The notes beneath the pieces are model-generated. The model worked only from the letters and a program-made list of their open reading frames with translations. It searched no databases and was not told where the DNA came from. This document shows positions 43,168-52,678 of a stretch of DNA of 64,000 bases, piece by piece. Source of the DNA: Candidatus Baltobacteraceae bacterium (GTDB lineage: Bacteria > Vulcanimicrobiota > Vulcanimicrobiia > Vulcanimicrobiales > Vulcanimicrobiaceae); assembly GCA_036489885.1 (NCBI GenBank), contig DASXEW010000003.1, forward strand, positions 1,612,001 to 1,676,000, given 5' to 3'. The first letter of the stretch is position 1. Every line of letters begins with the position of its first letter. A program made the translations under genes and the position numbers.

Positions 43168-45903
43168 ATGGCAACGGTTACCGGAAAAGTGCGGATTTTC
43201 GAGCTCGCTAAAGAGCTCGGAATGACCTCGAAAGACCTGATCGCCCTCTTCGGGCGCTTGGGGCTCGAGGCGAAAAATCAACTCAGCGTCGTCGACGATA
43301 AGATCGCCGATCTGTTACGCGCGCAGCTAAAAGCCAAGAATGCTGCCGCCGCTGCCAAGCCCGAAGCCATCCCCGCGCCCCCGCCGGCTGCGAAGCCTAA
43401 GCCGGCGCCCAAAGCCGCCGCAGCCCCACCACCGGCCGCAAGCGGCGAGCCGGTTCCGACCCTGAAGCCCGTACTCGATACGCCGCGTCGCGCTCCAGCC
43501 GCGGCAGCCCCCGCGCCGGCACCGCCCCCGGTAGCCAGCGACAATGGCGAGGCCACTGAACCCGCTGCAGCCGCAGCTCCTAGACCCGCGCCGCCGCGTC
43601 CAGCGCCGGCTGCCGCTCCAGCCGCCGCATCGGAAGCGCCGATCCCGCAGCTCCGTCCGGTTCCGGCCGGCCAAAGTTCGATTCGCCCGCCCGCTCCCCA
43701 GGAGCAACCGCGGCCGCAAGCCGCAGCCACGTCGGCGGCGCCCGGCCCGCGCGTCGGTCTCCCCGGACGTCCCGGCGTTGCGCCGCGTCCCGGTCAACCC
43801 GGCATTCCGGGTCAGGGCTATCAAGCACGCCCGCTGACACCACCTCGTCCGGGCGCTCCCGGTACACCCGCCAATCGTCCGCGGCCAGCCGGCAACGGAC
43901 CCTTCCGTCCGCTTCCGCCGGGACCACGTCCCGGTGGTCCGCGCCCCGGTATGCCGCTCAATCCGGCCGGCGGCGGACCGACGCCGAGCTCAGGTGCACC
44001 CGGCCGCGATGGCCGCGGCGCACCGCGCGATCGCGACGACAAACTATCGAAGAAAGATCGCGAGAAAGAGCAGCTGCTCGAAAAAGCGCGCAACAAAAAG
44101 CGCGGCTCGCTCGATGCAGCGCCTGCAACACCGCCTGCGAAGCTCGAGAAGATCGAGATTCCGGACGTGCTCACGGTGCAAGAGCTCGCGACATCGATGA
44201 TCATTCCGGCCAAAGACATCATCAAAGAGCTCATCAAGATGGGCACGATGGCGACGATCAACCAAAACATTCCGGCCGAAACGGCGATCGCCGTCGCGAA
44301 GAAATTCGGCTTTGATGCGATCATCAAAGAAGCCGGCGAAGAAGTCGTCGTCGAGCAAGAAGAAGATCGTCCCGAGTTGCTCACGGCGCGTCCGCCGGTC
44401 GTCACCGTGCTCGGCCACGTCGATCACGGCAAGACCTCGCTGCTTGATAAAATTCGTCAAGCAAACGTTGCCGCGGGCGAAGCCGGCGGTATCACGCAGC
44501 GTATCGGTGCGTACACGGTCGAGAAGAACGATCGCAAGATTACGTTTATCGATACGCCCGGTCACGAAGCGTTCACAGCGATGCGCGCACGCGGTGCAAA
44601 AGTTACCGACGTCGCCGTGCTCGTGGTTGCCGCAGATGACGGCGTTATGCCGCAAACGATTGAGGCTATCAGCCACATTCGCGCGGCAAGCGTTCCGATC
44701 GTCGTGGCAATCAACAAGATCGATAAGGCCGACTCCAATCCCGATCAGGTGAAGACGCAGCTGACTGAACAAGGCCTGCAACCCGTCGACTGGGGCGGTA
44801 AGGTTGAAATGGTACCGGTTTCCGCGCGCAATGGCACGGGCATCGATCAACTGCTCGAGACCGTCTTGCTCGAAGCCGACATTCTCGATCTCAAAGCCAA
44901 CAAGAACCGCCGTGCTGCGGCGGTCGTCATCGAGTCGGCGCTGGATCGCGGACGTGGTCCGGTTGCAACCGTGCTCGTGCAAAATGGGACGCTGCGCGTC
45001 GGCGACATCGTCGTCGTCGGTGGCACCTACGGCAAGATTCGCGCGCTTCTCGACGATCGTGGCAAGCAAGTGAAGAAAGCCGGCCCCTCGATTCCCGTCG
45101 AGCTTATGGGCCTCTCGGACGTCCCGTCAGCCGGCGATACGTTGATGGTGGTCTCCGACGAACGTGTCGCACGCGAAGCAGCTGCCAAGCGCAGCAACAA
45201 ACGTCGCGACGTGCGCATTCAAACGACTGCCGGTCCGAAGATCACGCTCGAAACGTTCATGCAGATGGCAACGGAGGGCGCAAAGACGCTCAACCTCGTC
45301 ATCAAAGCCGACGGTCAGGGCTCGGTCGAAGCGCTGCGCGCGCGTGTCGAATCGCTTTCAACGGCCGAGGTCAACATTCGCGTGATCTATGCCGGCGTCG
45401 GTGCGATCACGCCGAACGACGTCAACCTTGCATCGGCATCCAACGCAGTCTTGATCGGCTTCAACATCCGTCCGGATGAAGCCGTGAAGCGGCTCGCATC
45501 GACGGAACTTGTCGATCTGCGCTTCTATCAGGTGATCTACGAAGTGGAAAACGATCTGAAGAAGGCCATGGTCGGCATGCTGGATCCGAAATTCCGCGAG
45601 GTCGTCCTTGGCCGTGCGGAAGTTCGCGAAGTCTTCAAGGTCTCGAAGGTCGGTACGATTGCGGGTTGCTACGTGCAGTCCGGCAAGCTGACGCGCAGTG
45701 CGAAAGTTCGCGTGCTGCGTGACTCGGCCGTCGTTTTTGAGGGCGAATTGGAATCGCTGCGCCGCTTCAAAGACGACGTGCGCGAAGTTCAAGAGAACTT
45801 CGAGTGCGGCGTGCAGGTTGCGAAGTATCAGGATCTCAAGGCCGGCGACGTTATCGAAGCGTTCACGAGTGAGCTCGTGGCGCCGGAGATGGCAACGGCT
45901 TGA
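43168..45903 (+). CDS. infB: Translation initiation factor IF-2
   Basis: 911-aa GTPase that brings initiator tRNA to the 30S subunit. The N-terminal domain ([21 protein letters not shown]) is followed by a Pro/Ala-rich linker of about 230 residues, then a second IF2_N domain and the G domain with [20 protein letters not shown] and NKIDKAD. Domains II-IV are complete. ATG 43168 has AAGGA 6 bases upstream; GTG 43147 would add seven residues. The Pro/Ala linker is rich in GC repeats. rbfA overlaps its stop as TTGA. Confidence 0.95.
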   Translation: MATVTGKVRIFELAKELGMTSKDLIALFGRLGLEAKNQLSVVDDKIADLLRAQLKAKNAAAAAKPEAIPAPPPAAKPKPAPKAAAAPPPAASGEPVPTLKPVLDTPRRAPAAAAPAPAPPPVASDNGEATEPAAAAAPRPAPPRPAPAAAPAAASEAPIPQLRPVPAGQSSIRPPAPQEQPRPQAAATSAAPGPRVGLPGRPGVAPRPGQPGIPGQGYQARPLTPPRPGAPGTPANRPRPAGNGPFRPLPPGPRPGGPRPGMPLNPAGGGPTPSSGAPGRDGRGAPRDRDDKLSKKDREKEQLLEKARNKKRGSLDAAPATPPAKLEKIEIPDVLTVQELATSMIIPAKDIIKELIKMGTMATINQNIPAETAIAVAKKFGFDAIIKEAGEEVVVEQEEDRPELLTARPPVVTVLGHVDHGKTSLLDKIRQANVAAGEAGGITQRIGAYTVEKNDRKITFIDTPGHEAFTAMRARGAKVTDVAVLVVAADDGVMPQTIEAISHIRAASVPIVVAINKIDKADSNPDQVKTQLTEQGLQPVDWGGKVEMVPVSARNGTGIDQLLETVLLEADILDLKANKNRRAAAVVIESALDRGRGPVATVLVQNGTLRVGDIVVVGGTYGKIRALLDDRGKQVKKAGPSIPVELMGLSDVPSAGDTLMVVSDERVAREAAAKRSNKRRDVRIQTTAGPKITLETFMQMATEGAKTLNLVIKADGQGSVEALRARVESLSTAEVNIRVIYAGVGAITPNDVNLASASNAVLIGFNIRPDEAVKRLASTELVDLRFYQVIYEVENDLKKAMVGMLDPKFREVVLGRAEVREVFKVSKVGTIAGCYVQSGKLTRSAKVRVLRDSAVVFEGELESLRRFKDDVREVQENFECGVQVAKYQDLKAGDVIEAFTSELVAPEMATA

Positions 45904-46265
45904 AGCCTGAACGGCGAGGCCGGATCGATCACGAAATCCAACGAGCCCTCGCAAAGATCATCGCAGAAGAGGTTAAGGATCCGCGCCTTGGTTTCGTGAC
46001 CGTGACGCGCGCAGAAATCACCGGTGACATGAAGTACTGCAAGGTCTTCGTGTCAATCATCGGCGACCGTCACGTCGCGCGGCAATCGATGGATGCGCTC
46101 GAGTCGGGGAAGGGCTTCATTCGCGGCCGCCTCGGCGACGAAATCGATCTGCGCTACACGCCCGAACTGAACTTCGTGGAAGACCGAACGACGGAGCGAG
46201 CTATCGAGCTGACGCATAAGGTCGACGAAGCGGCCGCGGTGTCGTCCGGGAAGGTGCACGAATGA
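45900..46265 (+). CDS. rbfA: 30S ribosome-binding factor RbfA
   Basis: 121-aa KH-fold protein for 16S rRNA 5'-end maturation. Segments RIDHEIQRALAKIIAEEVKDPRLGFVTVT (spread over the first 40 residues) and LGDEIDLRYTPELNFVED match the family. The TTG start at 45900 overlaps the infB stop (TTGA) and is the only start that keeps the N-terminus. nrnA follows by ATGA overlap. Confidence 0.92.
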   Translation: MKPERRGRIDHEIQRALAKIIAEEVKDPRLGFVTVTRAEITGDMKYCKVFVSIIGDRHVARQSMDALESGKGFIRGRLGDEIDLRYTPELNFVEDRTTERAIELTHKVDEAAAVSSGKVHE

Positions 46266-47242
46266 GCGAGACGCTGCTGCGGAACTCGACAACGGAAGAA
46301 GTCGTTGCGGAGCTCAAGCGCCGCACGCATTTCGTGATGGTTTCGCACGTGAAGCCGGACGGCGACACGCTGGGTGCCGGCATTGCACTCGGGCTTGCGC
46401 TCAAGAGTCTCGGCAAGCACGTCACGTATTTTCAGGAAGGCGAGGTTCCACGCAATCTGCGTTTCCTTCCCGACGTAGACTTGGTGACGAATAAGCTGCC
46501 GGAGGATCTGCCCGCGGATGCGCTGTTCGTCTTTGGCGACATGAGCAGTCCGTCGCGTGGTGGTGACTCGCTTCCAAAACTCAAGCGCGAGAACATCTTA
46601 GACATCGATCATCATCTCGGCAACGAGCATTTCGGAAAATTCAACTACGTGGTGGAGGACGAGTGCTCGACGGGAACGTGCGTGCTGCGTCTTCTCAAGC
46701 AGCTCGGCGCGCAAATCACGCCCGAGATCGCCACGAGCCTGTTGACGACGATCATGACCGACACCGGCGGTTTCATGCACAGCAACACCACGGCCGAAGT
46801 TCTGCGGACGTCGGCGTGGCTCGTCGATATGGGCGCCGACAAAGAACGCGTCACCGACGAAATTTTCGCCAACAAGCGGTTTGAAGCGCAGAAGTTGCTC
46901 GGTGCGGTGCTTTCGCGCGCAGTGCTCGACGACGCAGGGCGTTACTGTTGGGCCGTGATCGATCAGCAGTTGATCGACGAGCTCGGCGCCGACTACGAAG
47001 ACACCGAAGACATCGTCAATCAATTGCGGGCGGTCGAAGGCGTTGAAGTCGCCGCGCTGTTCAAGGATTTCGACGGCGCCGTGCGCGTGAGCTTACGCAG
47101 CAGCGGCCGCGTCAACGTGCAAGCAGCGGCAGGGCGTCTTGGCGGCGGAGGCCATTTCCGCGCTTCGGGTCTTACGTATCCCGGTAACATAAAAGAGGCG
47201 ATCGCTGGAGTGCATTCAGCCCTCTATGCAGAGGGTCTCTAA
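46262..47242 (+). CDS. nrnA: Bifunctional oligoribonuclease / PAP phosphatase NrnA (DHH-DHHA1)
   Basis: Degrades nano-RNA and dephosphorylates pAp. The 326-aa protein has the DHH domain (HVKPDGDTLGAGIAL, FGDMSSPSR, LDIDHHLGNEHFG, SLLTTIMTDTGGF) and the DHHA1 domain with GGGGHFRASG near the C-terminus. All metal ligands appear present. It overlaps rbfA (ATGA). A small CCCTCT/AGAGGG hairpin (47220-47235) spans its 3' end, then a full repeat copy lies before truB. Confidence 0.93.
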   Translation: MSETLLRNSTTEEVVAELKRRTHFVMVSHVKPDGDTLGAGIALGLALKSLGKHVTYFQEGEVPRNLRFLPDVDLVTNKLPEDLPADALFVFGDMSSPSRGGDSLPKLKRENILDIDHHLGNEHFGKFNYVVEDECSTGTCVLRLLKQLGAQITPEIATSLLTTIMTDTGGFMHSNTTAEVLRTSAWLVDMGADKERVTDEIFANKRFEAQKLLGAVLSRAVLDDAGRYCWAVIDQQLIDELGADYEDTEDIVNQLRAVEGVEVAALFKDFDGAVRVSLRSSGRVNVQAAAGRLGGGGHFRASGLTYPGNIKEAIAGVHSALYAEGL

Positions 47243-47248
47243 ACTTCT

Positions 47249-47300
47249 TGTCATCCCGAGCGTAGGAACGCGAAGCGTTCCGTAGTCGAGGGACCACGAA
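47249..47300 (+). repeat. Full copy of the structured TGTCATCCYGAG...GTCGARGG repeat, abutting truB
   Basis: TTGTCATCCCGAGCGTA, stem GGAACGC-GAA-GCGTTCC (47265-47281), then GTAGTCGAGGGACCACGAA. The 7-bp stem is perfect. The right arm contains GAGGGA (47288-47293), which is placed like a Shine-Dalgarno for the truB frame that begins at 47301. Confidence 0.85.
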
Positions 47301-48173
47301 ATTTTAGGCTTCATCAACCTATTTAAGCCTCCGGGGCCGACGTCGACACAGTTCGGTGCGCGGTTGCGCTGGATTTATCGCAAATCGGGGGAGCCGAAAA
47401 TTGCGATCGGACACGTTGGAACGCTCGATCCGCAAGCTGCCGGCGTTTTGCCGATTGCGCTCGGGCGAGCGACACGACTGATTCCGTTCATTCCGGACAA
47501 ACGAAAGGCGTACGCGTTCACCCTCGTATTGGGCAGCGCGACCACGACCGGCGATGCGGGCGGCGACGTAATCGAGACGGCTGCCATTCCAAGCGATGCT
47601 CGCGTTCGACTGGAAGCGGCGCTGGACAAGTTCATCGGGCGCGTCGAGCAAGTGCCGCCGATGTTCAGCGCGCTCAAAGTCGAGGGCAAACCGCTTTACA
47701 AGTTCGCGCGTGCCGGCGAAACGATCGAACGCAAGTCGCGTACGATCACCATTTACTCGCTCAACGTGCTGGGTGCCGACGACGCGGCAACGTTCCGGGT
47801 GCGTGTCGCGTGCAGCGAAGGCACGTACGTGCGTACGCTCGCCGAAGATCTCGCGAAAGCGATTGGGACGCTCGGCCACGTCGGCGCGCTCTTGCGCGAA
47901 GCCTCCGGTCCGTTCGTCCTTTCGGAAAGCGTTACGCTCGACGAGGTCGCCGCCGATCCGATTGGGACGCTAAAGGCGCCCGAAAGCGTGATTGCGATTC
48001 CGACGGTTGTCCTCGATGGACGCGGGTCGGTCGATTTTCGAGCCGGCCGAATCGTCGCGATGCGTGAACCAGTCGGCGATACGCACGTCTTCGTTCGTGA
48101 CATGACGCGCACGCTCGTCGGCGTCGGTGAGATGCACGGAACGATGTTGGCTCCGCGGAAAGTTTTCGTCTGA
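47301..48173 (+). CDS. truB: tRNA pseudouridine-55 synthase TruB, apparent ATT start
   Basis: Makes pseudouridine 55 in the tRNA T-arm. Motifs are GFINLFKPPGPTST (N-terminus), HVGTLDPQAAGVLPIALGRATR with the catalytic Asp, QVPPMFSALKVEGKPLYKFAR and CSEGTYVRTLAEDL. The first ATG/GTG/TTG in frame is TTG 47364, which would delete the conserved GFINLFKP segment. The frame is open only from 47286, and ATT 47301 falls exactly where the initiator Met of the family is expected, 7 bases after GAGGGA of the repeat. I therefore infer a non-canonical ATT start (290 aa). A MAG assembly fault at the repeat is the main alternative. Confidence 0.85.
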   Translation: MLGFINLFKPPGPTSTQFGARLRWIYRKSGEPKIAIGHVGTLDPQAAGVLPIALGRATRLIPFIPDKRKAYAFTLVLGSATTTGDAGGDVIETAAIPSDARVRLEAALDKFIGRVEQVPPMFSALKVEGKPLYKFARAGETIERKSRTITIYSLNVLGADDAATFRVRVACSEGTYVRTLAEDLAKAIGTLGHVGALLREASGPFVLSESVTLDEVAADPIGTLKAPESVIAIPTVVLDGRGSVDFRAGRIVAMREPVGDTHVFVRDMTRTLVGVGEMHGTMLAPRKVFV

Positions 48174-49093
48174 ACGTACACCACTCGCTTCCAAACGCCG
48201 AGCGCGAACGTCCGCTCGCGCTCGCGATCGGATTCTTTGACGGGTTCCATCGCGGACACCGCGCGATCGTCGCGGCGCTGTTGCGCGAGCGTCGTCCGGG
48301 ATATCGCGCCGCCGTGCTGACGTTTCGCAATCACCCGGCGACGCATCTTCGTCCGTCGGATGTTCCGCCGATGATCTCGACGCTCGAAGAGCGCTTGGAC
48401 AATCTTGCGCGCGCGGGCATCGACGAAGCTTATCTCTTACCGTTCGACGATACGATCGCAAAACTCGACGCGCAGACGTTTCTCGAGAACGTGGTCGCAA
48501 AGAGGATCGGCGTGCGCGTGCTCGTCGTCGGGGAGAATTTCCGCTTTGGTGCGGGCCGCGGCGGCGACGCCGGTTTTGCGCGTGAGCGCATGAGCGCCCT
48601 TGGAATCGGATTCGTCGCGGTTGGGCAGCTCGAAGATCGCGGCGAGCGAATCTCCTCGACGCGAGTTCGGCGCGCGATCGCCGACGGTGACCTCGCACTC
48701 GCCGACGAGCTGCTGGGCGCACCGTACACGTTGCACGGACGCGTCGTCGTGGGTGAAGGGCGCGGCCACGATCTGGGTTTCCCGACTGCGAACTTGGACG
48801 TCTCCGGGGACAAGCTAATCCCGGCCGACGGCGTCTACCGCTGCATCGCGCGTTACGATGGTCGTGACTACGCGGCGCTCCTGTCGATCGGAACGAATCC
48901 GACCTTCGATTCCGGGACGCGGCGGACGACAGAGGTTTGGCTGCGCGACTTCGACGGCACGATCTACGGCGAGCAACTTAGTCTGCGCGAGCTGCGTTTT
49001 CTGAGGGCGCAGCTGCGCTTTGAAAATCCCGAAGCCTTGATCGAGCAGATGCGGGCCGACGTGGCCGCCGTGCCGTATCCTACTATCGCATGA
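48170..49093 (+). CDS. ribF: Bifunctional riboflavin kinase / FAD synthetase RibF, probable CTG start
   Basis: Makes FMN and FAD. The 307-aa protein has the nucleotidyltransferase motif GFFDGFHRGH near residue 22, ISSTRVRRAI, and the kinase domain with GRGHDLGFPTANL, GVYRC and SIGTNPTFD. The first ATG/GTG/TTG in frame, TTG 48281, would remove the essential HxGH motif. CTG 48170 overlaps the truB stop as CTGA, with GGAAAG 7 bases upstream, and gives the expected N-terminus. No other start codon lies between it and the motif, so a CTG start is strongly suggested. Confidence 0.9.
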   Translation: MNVHHSLPNAERERPLALAIGFFDGFHRGHRAIVAALLRERRPGYRAAVLTFRNHPATHLRPSDVPPMISTLEERLDNLARAGIDEAYLLPFDDTIAKLDAQTFLENVVAKRIGVRVLVVGENFRFGAGRGGDAGFARERMSALGIGFVAVGQLEDRGERISSTRVRRAIADGDLALADELLGAPYTLHGRVVVGEGRGHDLGFPTANLDVSGDKLIPADGVYRCIARYDGRDYAALLSIGTNPTFDSGTRRTTEVWLRDFDGTIYGEQLSLRELRFLRAQLRFENPEALIEQMRADVAAVPYPTIA

Positions 49094-49572
49094 TTCGCAA
49101 ACTTCTCGTTCTCGCCGTCGCCGCGCTGTGCACCGTTCCGGTTGCAGCAGCTGCGCCGCCGCGCCCCGGGCAACCCGCGCCGACGTTCGACATACGAACC
49201 CTCGATAACAAGCCGGTTAAGCTCACGAAGCTACACGGCAAGGCAGTCTATTTGGATTTCTTTGCCAGTTGGTGCGCGCCGTGCCGCGAGGAGACGCCCG
49301 AGATCATCAAGCTCTCGAAGCAATATCAGAAACGCGGTCTGGCCGTGATCGGTCTCGACGACAACGAAAGCAAAGATCGGGCGCAGGGCTTTAGCGATCA
49401 ATTCAAGGTTCCGTTCCCGGTCGCCGTTGCAGATCAGAAGCTGCTCGACAGTTACGGCGTGATCGCGCTGCCGGTCCATGTCTTCATCGATCGCAACGGT
49501 CAGATCAAGCTCTATCGCCTCGGCGAGATGTCGAACAAAGAGATCGAAGACGCAATCAACTCTATTCTGTAG
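49090..49572 (+). CDS. TlpA/ResA-like periplasmic thiol-disulfide oxidoreductase
   Basis: 160-aa secreted thioredoxin-fold protein. A signal peptide (LLVLAVAALCTVPVAAAA) is followed by the AhpC-TSA/Redoxin fold with the active site FASWCAPCREE (Cys-x2-Cys near residue 60) and the cis-Pro region VIALPVHVFIDRNG. Relatives reduce disulfides for cytochrome c maturation or oxidative folding. ATG 49090 overlaps the ribF stop (ATGA), an unusual tail for the nusA operon. Redox partner unknown. Confidence 0.9.
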   Translation: MIRKLLVLAVAALCTVPVAAAAPPRPGQPAPTFDIRTLDNKPVKLTKLHGKAVYLDFFASWCAPCREETPEIIKLSKQYQKRGLAVIGLDDNESKDRAQGFSDQFKVPFPVAVADQKLLDSYGVIALPVHVFIDRNGQIKLYRLGEMSNKEIEDAINSIL

Positions 49573-49910
49573 GCATTACCGGGCGCGCGTTCGATTTTCG
49601 CTTGCGTAGCATTTCGCGCAAAGGGCTCAGAGCACGAATCACTGCCACGTGTCATCCTGAGCGTAGCGCTCCCTATACAGTGTCATCCTGAGCGTAGCAA
49701 CGCGCAGCGTTGCGAAGTCGAAGGGCGAGCCGTAGTCATCCGGGCCGCGTAACGATCCCTAAAGCTAGCGGGCACGATCGTGCCCTCGACCTTGTTACAA
49801 CGTTTCGCAGCCCGAAGTATTCGGGCTCGCCCTTCGACGTCGCGTTCCTGCGGAACGCTACGCTCAGGATGACATGTGGCTACGCGTTGCTACGCTCAGG
49901 ATGACAAGTG
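49573..49910. repeat. 338-base intergenic region built of inverted repeat copies and palindromes
   Basis: This gap between convergent genes contains no gene. It holds a partial repeat copy (49650-49668), a full copy (49681-49731; stem GCAACGC-GCA-GCGTTGC), an inverted full copy (49824-49874; stem GCGTTCC-TGC-GGAACGC on the plus strand) and an inverted partial copy (49886-49906). Between them lie the perfect palindrome GGGCACGATCGTGCCC (49770-49785) and the hairpin AGCCCGAA-GTA-TTCGGGCT (49809-49827). The whole is a cruciform-capable array that probably ends transcription from both sides. Confidence 0.85.
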
Positions 49911-51875
49911 TTAGGCGGCTTCGACGGTGATTGCTTTCCCGTTGTAACCGACGCGGGCGGTGCTTCCTCCGGGAAGTTCACCGCGTAAGATCGCGCCTGA
50001 GAGCGGTGAGGTAACGCAGCGCGCAATCGTGCGTTGCACGAAGCGCGCTCCACTGCCGGCAGCAATACTTTCTTTCGCGAGAAACCGTCGCGCGTCGGCC
50101 GTGAGATCTAAGACGACGGCCTGCGCGCCAAGCCGCTCGACGAGCGCGCACAGCTGCAATTCTACGATCGCTTCGATCTCGGGGACGCCGAGGGAGCGGA
50201 AGAGCACGGTCTCATCGATTCGGTCGAGCAGCTCTTTGCGCAGGGCCATCTCAAGCTCGCCGATGTCGACGTTGCTGGTCATCACGACCAGTGCATGGCG
50301 AAAATCGATCGTGCGGCCTTTTGCGTCCGTGAGCCGGCCGTCATCGAGAATCTGCAACAAGATCGCGGTAACGTCGGGGTGCGCTTTTTCGACTTCATCG
50401 AACAGTACGACGCAATAGGGCCGCCGGCGCACGGGCTCCGTGAGCTGTCCCGGTTCGTCGTGACCGTGGTAGCCTGGCGGTGCGCCGAGCAGCCGTGAGA
50501 TCGTATGCGTCTCCGTATATTCGCTCATGTCGAGACGCACGAGCGCATCATCGGTGCCGAAGAGAACGTGCGCGAGGGCGCGGGCGAGCTCAGTCTTGCC
50601 GACGCCTGAGGGACCAATGAACAGAAATCCGCCGACCGGTTTGCGCGGGTCTTTCAGCCCGGCGCGCGCGCGGCGAATCGCTTCCGAGACTGCGTGCACG
50701 GCTTCGTGCTGCCCGACAACGCGTGATTCGAGCGAATTCTCGAGCGCCAGTAGGCTACGCGATTCTTCCGCGCTGAGTGTGCCTTGCGGGATCCCAGTCC
50801 AGCGCGAGACGACGTTCGCAATCGTTTGCGCGTCGATGACGCCGGCAGTCCCGGCGAGTGCAGAGGTCGCCGCAGCTTCGTCTACGAGATCGATTGCCTT
50901 GTCCGGAAGAAAGCGGTCGGCGATGTAGCGCGCGGAAAGCGTCGCGGCTGCGACGAGCGCTTCATCGGTGATCCGGACTTGATGGTGGAGTGCGTATTTT
51001 TCGCGCAGGCCGCGTAAGATCGCAATCGTCTGCTCGACCGTCGGTTCATCGACGGCGACGGGCTGGAAGCGCCGCTCGAGCGCCGGATCGCTTTCGACGT
51101 GTTTGCGATATTCGCCAAACGTCGTCGCGCCGATGCATTGCAGCTCACCGCGCGCCAGCTCTGGCTTGATCATCGAAGAAAGATCGAGTGAACCTTCGGC
51201 CGCGCCCGCGCCAACGAGCGTGTGCAGCTCGTCGATGAAGAGAATGACGTCGCGTGAGGCGCGCTTGATCTCATCGAGGATGCGCTTGACGCGGCCTTCG
51301 AATTCGCCGCGATACTTTGTTCCGGCAACGAGCGGACCGAGCGACAGCGCGAGAACGCGCTTGTCGTGGAGGGCGGCTGGAACGCTTCCGGCAACGATGC
51401 GTTGCGCCAGGCCTTCGACCACCGCCGTTTTCCCGACGCCCGGCTCGCCTATCAAAACGGGATTGTTCTTGCTGCGCCGCGCGAGAATCGAGATCACCCG
51501 TTCGATTTCGTCATCGCGTCCGATGACCGGATCGAGCTTACCGGCGCGCGCATCGGCCGTGAGGTCGCGCGAGTACGTAGCCAGCGTCGGCGTTCCGCCG
51601 CGCAAGCGCTTCGTCCATTCGAGCGGATTGGGTGCCGATTGGGCGGGTTCGGAACCGCCCTCTGCGCCACGTGCGTAGCGCTCGAGTGCGAAGGCGAGTC
51701 CACCAAGGATGGCTGCAGCAGCGCCTGCACCGATCAGCGGGCGAAGCGACGCAAGCTTCCGATTTCGCGCGCAAGCCGCGCAGAGGTCGACTTGCGTCCA
51801 GCGTCCGGAGCGCATCGAATAGTCGCGAACGCTCGCGGGCTGAGCCTTACAGGCCTCGCACGTATTTTCGGTCAT
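49911..51875 (-). CDS. Membrane-anchored zinc-finger Clp/Hsp100 AAA+ ATPase (ClpE-like N-terminus)
   Basis: 654-aa protein with two AAA+ modules: Walker A GEPGVGKT (143-150) and GPSGVGKT (421-428), Walker B LFIDELH and VLFDEVE. The N-terminus is not the Clp N repeat domain but a four-Cys zinc finger (Cys6, Cys9, Cys32, Cys35; like ClpE) followed by one membrane segment (about 45-64). The M-domain between the modules is missing ([10 protein letters not shown] runs almost directly into VVSRWTGIP). Only 16 residues separate MTSN from DRID, so the ClpP-binding loop is absent. It probably unfolds or remodels proteins at the membrane without ClpP (inference). Confidence 0.88.
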   Translation of the reverse strand: MTENTCEACKAQPASVRDYSMRSGRWTQVDLCAACARNRKLASLRPLIGAGAAAAILGGLAFALERYARGAEGGSEPAQSAPNPLEWTKRLRGGTPTLATYSRDLTADARAGKLDPVIGRDDEIERVISILARRSKNNPVLIGEPGVGKTAVVEGLAQRIVAGSVPAALHDKRVLALSLGPLVAGTKYRGEFEGRVKRILDEIKRASRDVILFIDELHTLVGAGAAEGSLDLSSMIKPELARGELQCIGATTFGEYRKHVESDPALERRFQPVAVDEPTVEQTIAILRGLREKYALHHQVRITDEALVAAATLSARYIADRFLPDKAIDLVDEAAATSALAGTAGVIDAQTIANVVSRWTGIPQGTLSAEESRSLLALENSLESRVVGQHEAVHAVSEAIRRARAGLKDPRKPVGGFLFIGPSGVGKTELARALAHVLFGTDDALVRLDMSEYTETHTISRLLGAPPGYHGHDEPGQLTEPVRRRPYCVVLFDEVEKAHPDVTAILLQILDDGRLTDAKGRTIDFRHALVVMTSNVDIGELEMALRKELLDRIDETVLFRSLGVPEIEAIVELQLCALVERLGAQAVVLDLTADARRFLAKESIAAGSGARFVQRTIARCVTSPLSGAILRGELPGGSTARVGYNGKAITVEAA

Positions 51876-51916
51876 CGTTTGGGTCTACCGCCGGCTGCGT
51901 ACCGCGGTTTCAAAGT

Positions 51917-52678
51917 CTACGGTGCAAGCGCATAGGTGACCGTCACGGTTGCGTGCACCTGGATCGACGACGGCGTGATTTCCGTCGGCACTTGCGCAGG
52001 CGGCCTGACCGCAAGCGTCATGACCCTGGCGGCAAAAACCGGCGGACTTTGAACGGACGATATCCGGCGGATCGCGCCGAGATGCAAATGTGCAGCTTGC
52101 GCGATCGCAGTCGCTTGCACCGCTGCATCCTCAACCGCATCTGCAAGAGCTGCAGCGTGCGCACCGCGTTCGTCCCGCACGCCGAAGCTTACGCCGTTGA
52201 CTTGCGTCACGCCGGCCGCAACCGCCGCGTCGATCGCGCCCCCGGCGTTTGAGAGATTGTCGACCGTGATCGACAAACCGCGCGTCACGATGAATCCGGT
52301 CTGCGGCGGCTTATAGTTGTCGCCCGGTGCCGGTTTCGGTACGAAATTCAGATCGTAGCTCGACGTCTTGATTGCGCCGGCAGCGATGCCGATTCCACGC
52401 ATCCGCTCGACGAGGGCGTTGTAAAGACGATTGTTTGCGGAAGTGGCTGTCGCCGCGACGTCATTGTGGGTGGCAATCGAAACCGAAATCGTGGCGCGAT
52501 CCGGATCGCGAGAGATCGTCCCGGAGCCGGATACCGTCACCGTGCTTGGAAGAGTCGCCGCTCGCACAGGGATGCAAGCAAGAAGGCAAGCCACGCATGC
52601 CACGGTTTGGAGAACAAGCCGCCAGGGGAAAGTCCGGACGGACGGCGGGCGTTCAAGGAGGCGTTTTATCGTGAACAT
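51917..52678 (-). CDS. SIMPL domain (DUF541) periplasmic protein
   Basis: 253-aa secreted protein. A signal peptide (LVLQTVACVACLLACIPVRA) precedes the SIMPL domain with TVTVSGSGTISRDPDRATISV, the AATATSANNRLYNAL helix and ITVDNLSNAGGAIDAAVAAG. Relatives (YggE) are linked to oxidative-stress tolerance and outer-membrane homeostasis. ATG 52678 has AGGAG about 10 bases upstream. Its first bases overlap the start of the divergent GlsB-like gene. A longer frame to 52846 is only antisense to that gene. Confidence 0.85.
   Translation of the reverse strand: MFTIKRLLERPPSVRTFPWRLVLQTVACVACLLACIPVRAATLPSTVTVSGSGTISRDPDRATISVSIATHNDVAATATSANNRLYNALVERMRGIGIAAGAIKTSSYDLNFVPKPAPGDNYKPPQTGFIVTRGLSITVDNLSNAGGAIDAAVAAGVTQVNGVSFGVRDERGAHAAALADAVEDAAVQATAIAQAAHLHLGAIRRISSVQSPPVFAARVMTLAVRPPAQVPTEITPSSIQVHATVTVTYALAP

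Noticed and set aside
44044-45069. 341-codon minus-strand frame
   Set aside because: Antisense to the infB G domain; the sense strand has complete IF-2 motifs.
47364-48173. truB starting at TTG 47364
   Set aside because: This would remove GFINLFKPPGPTST, a conserved TruB N-terminal segment that is clearly encoded upstream in the same frame.
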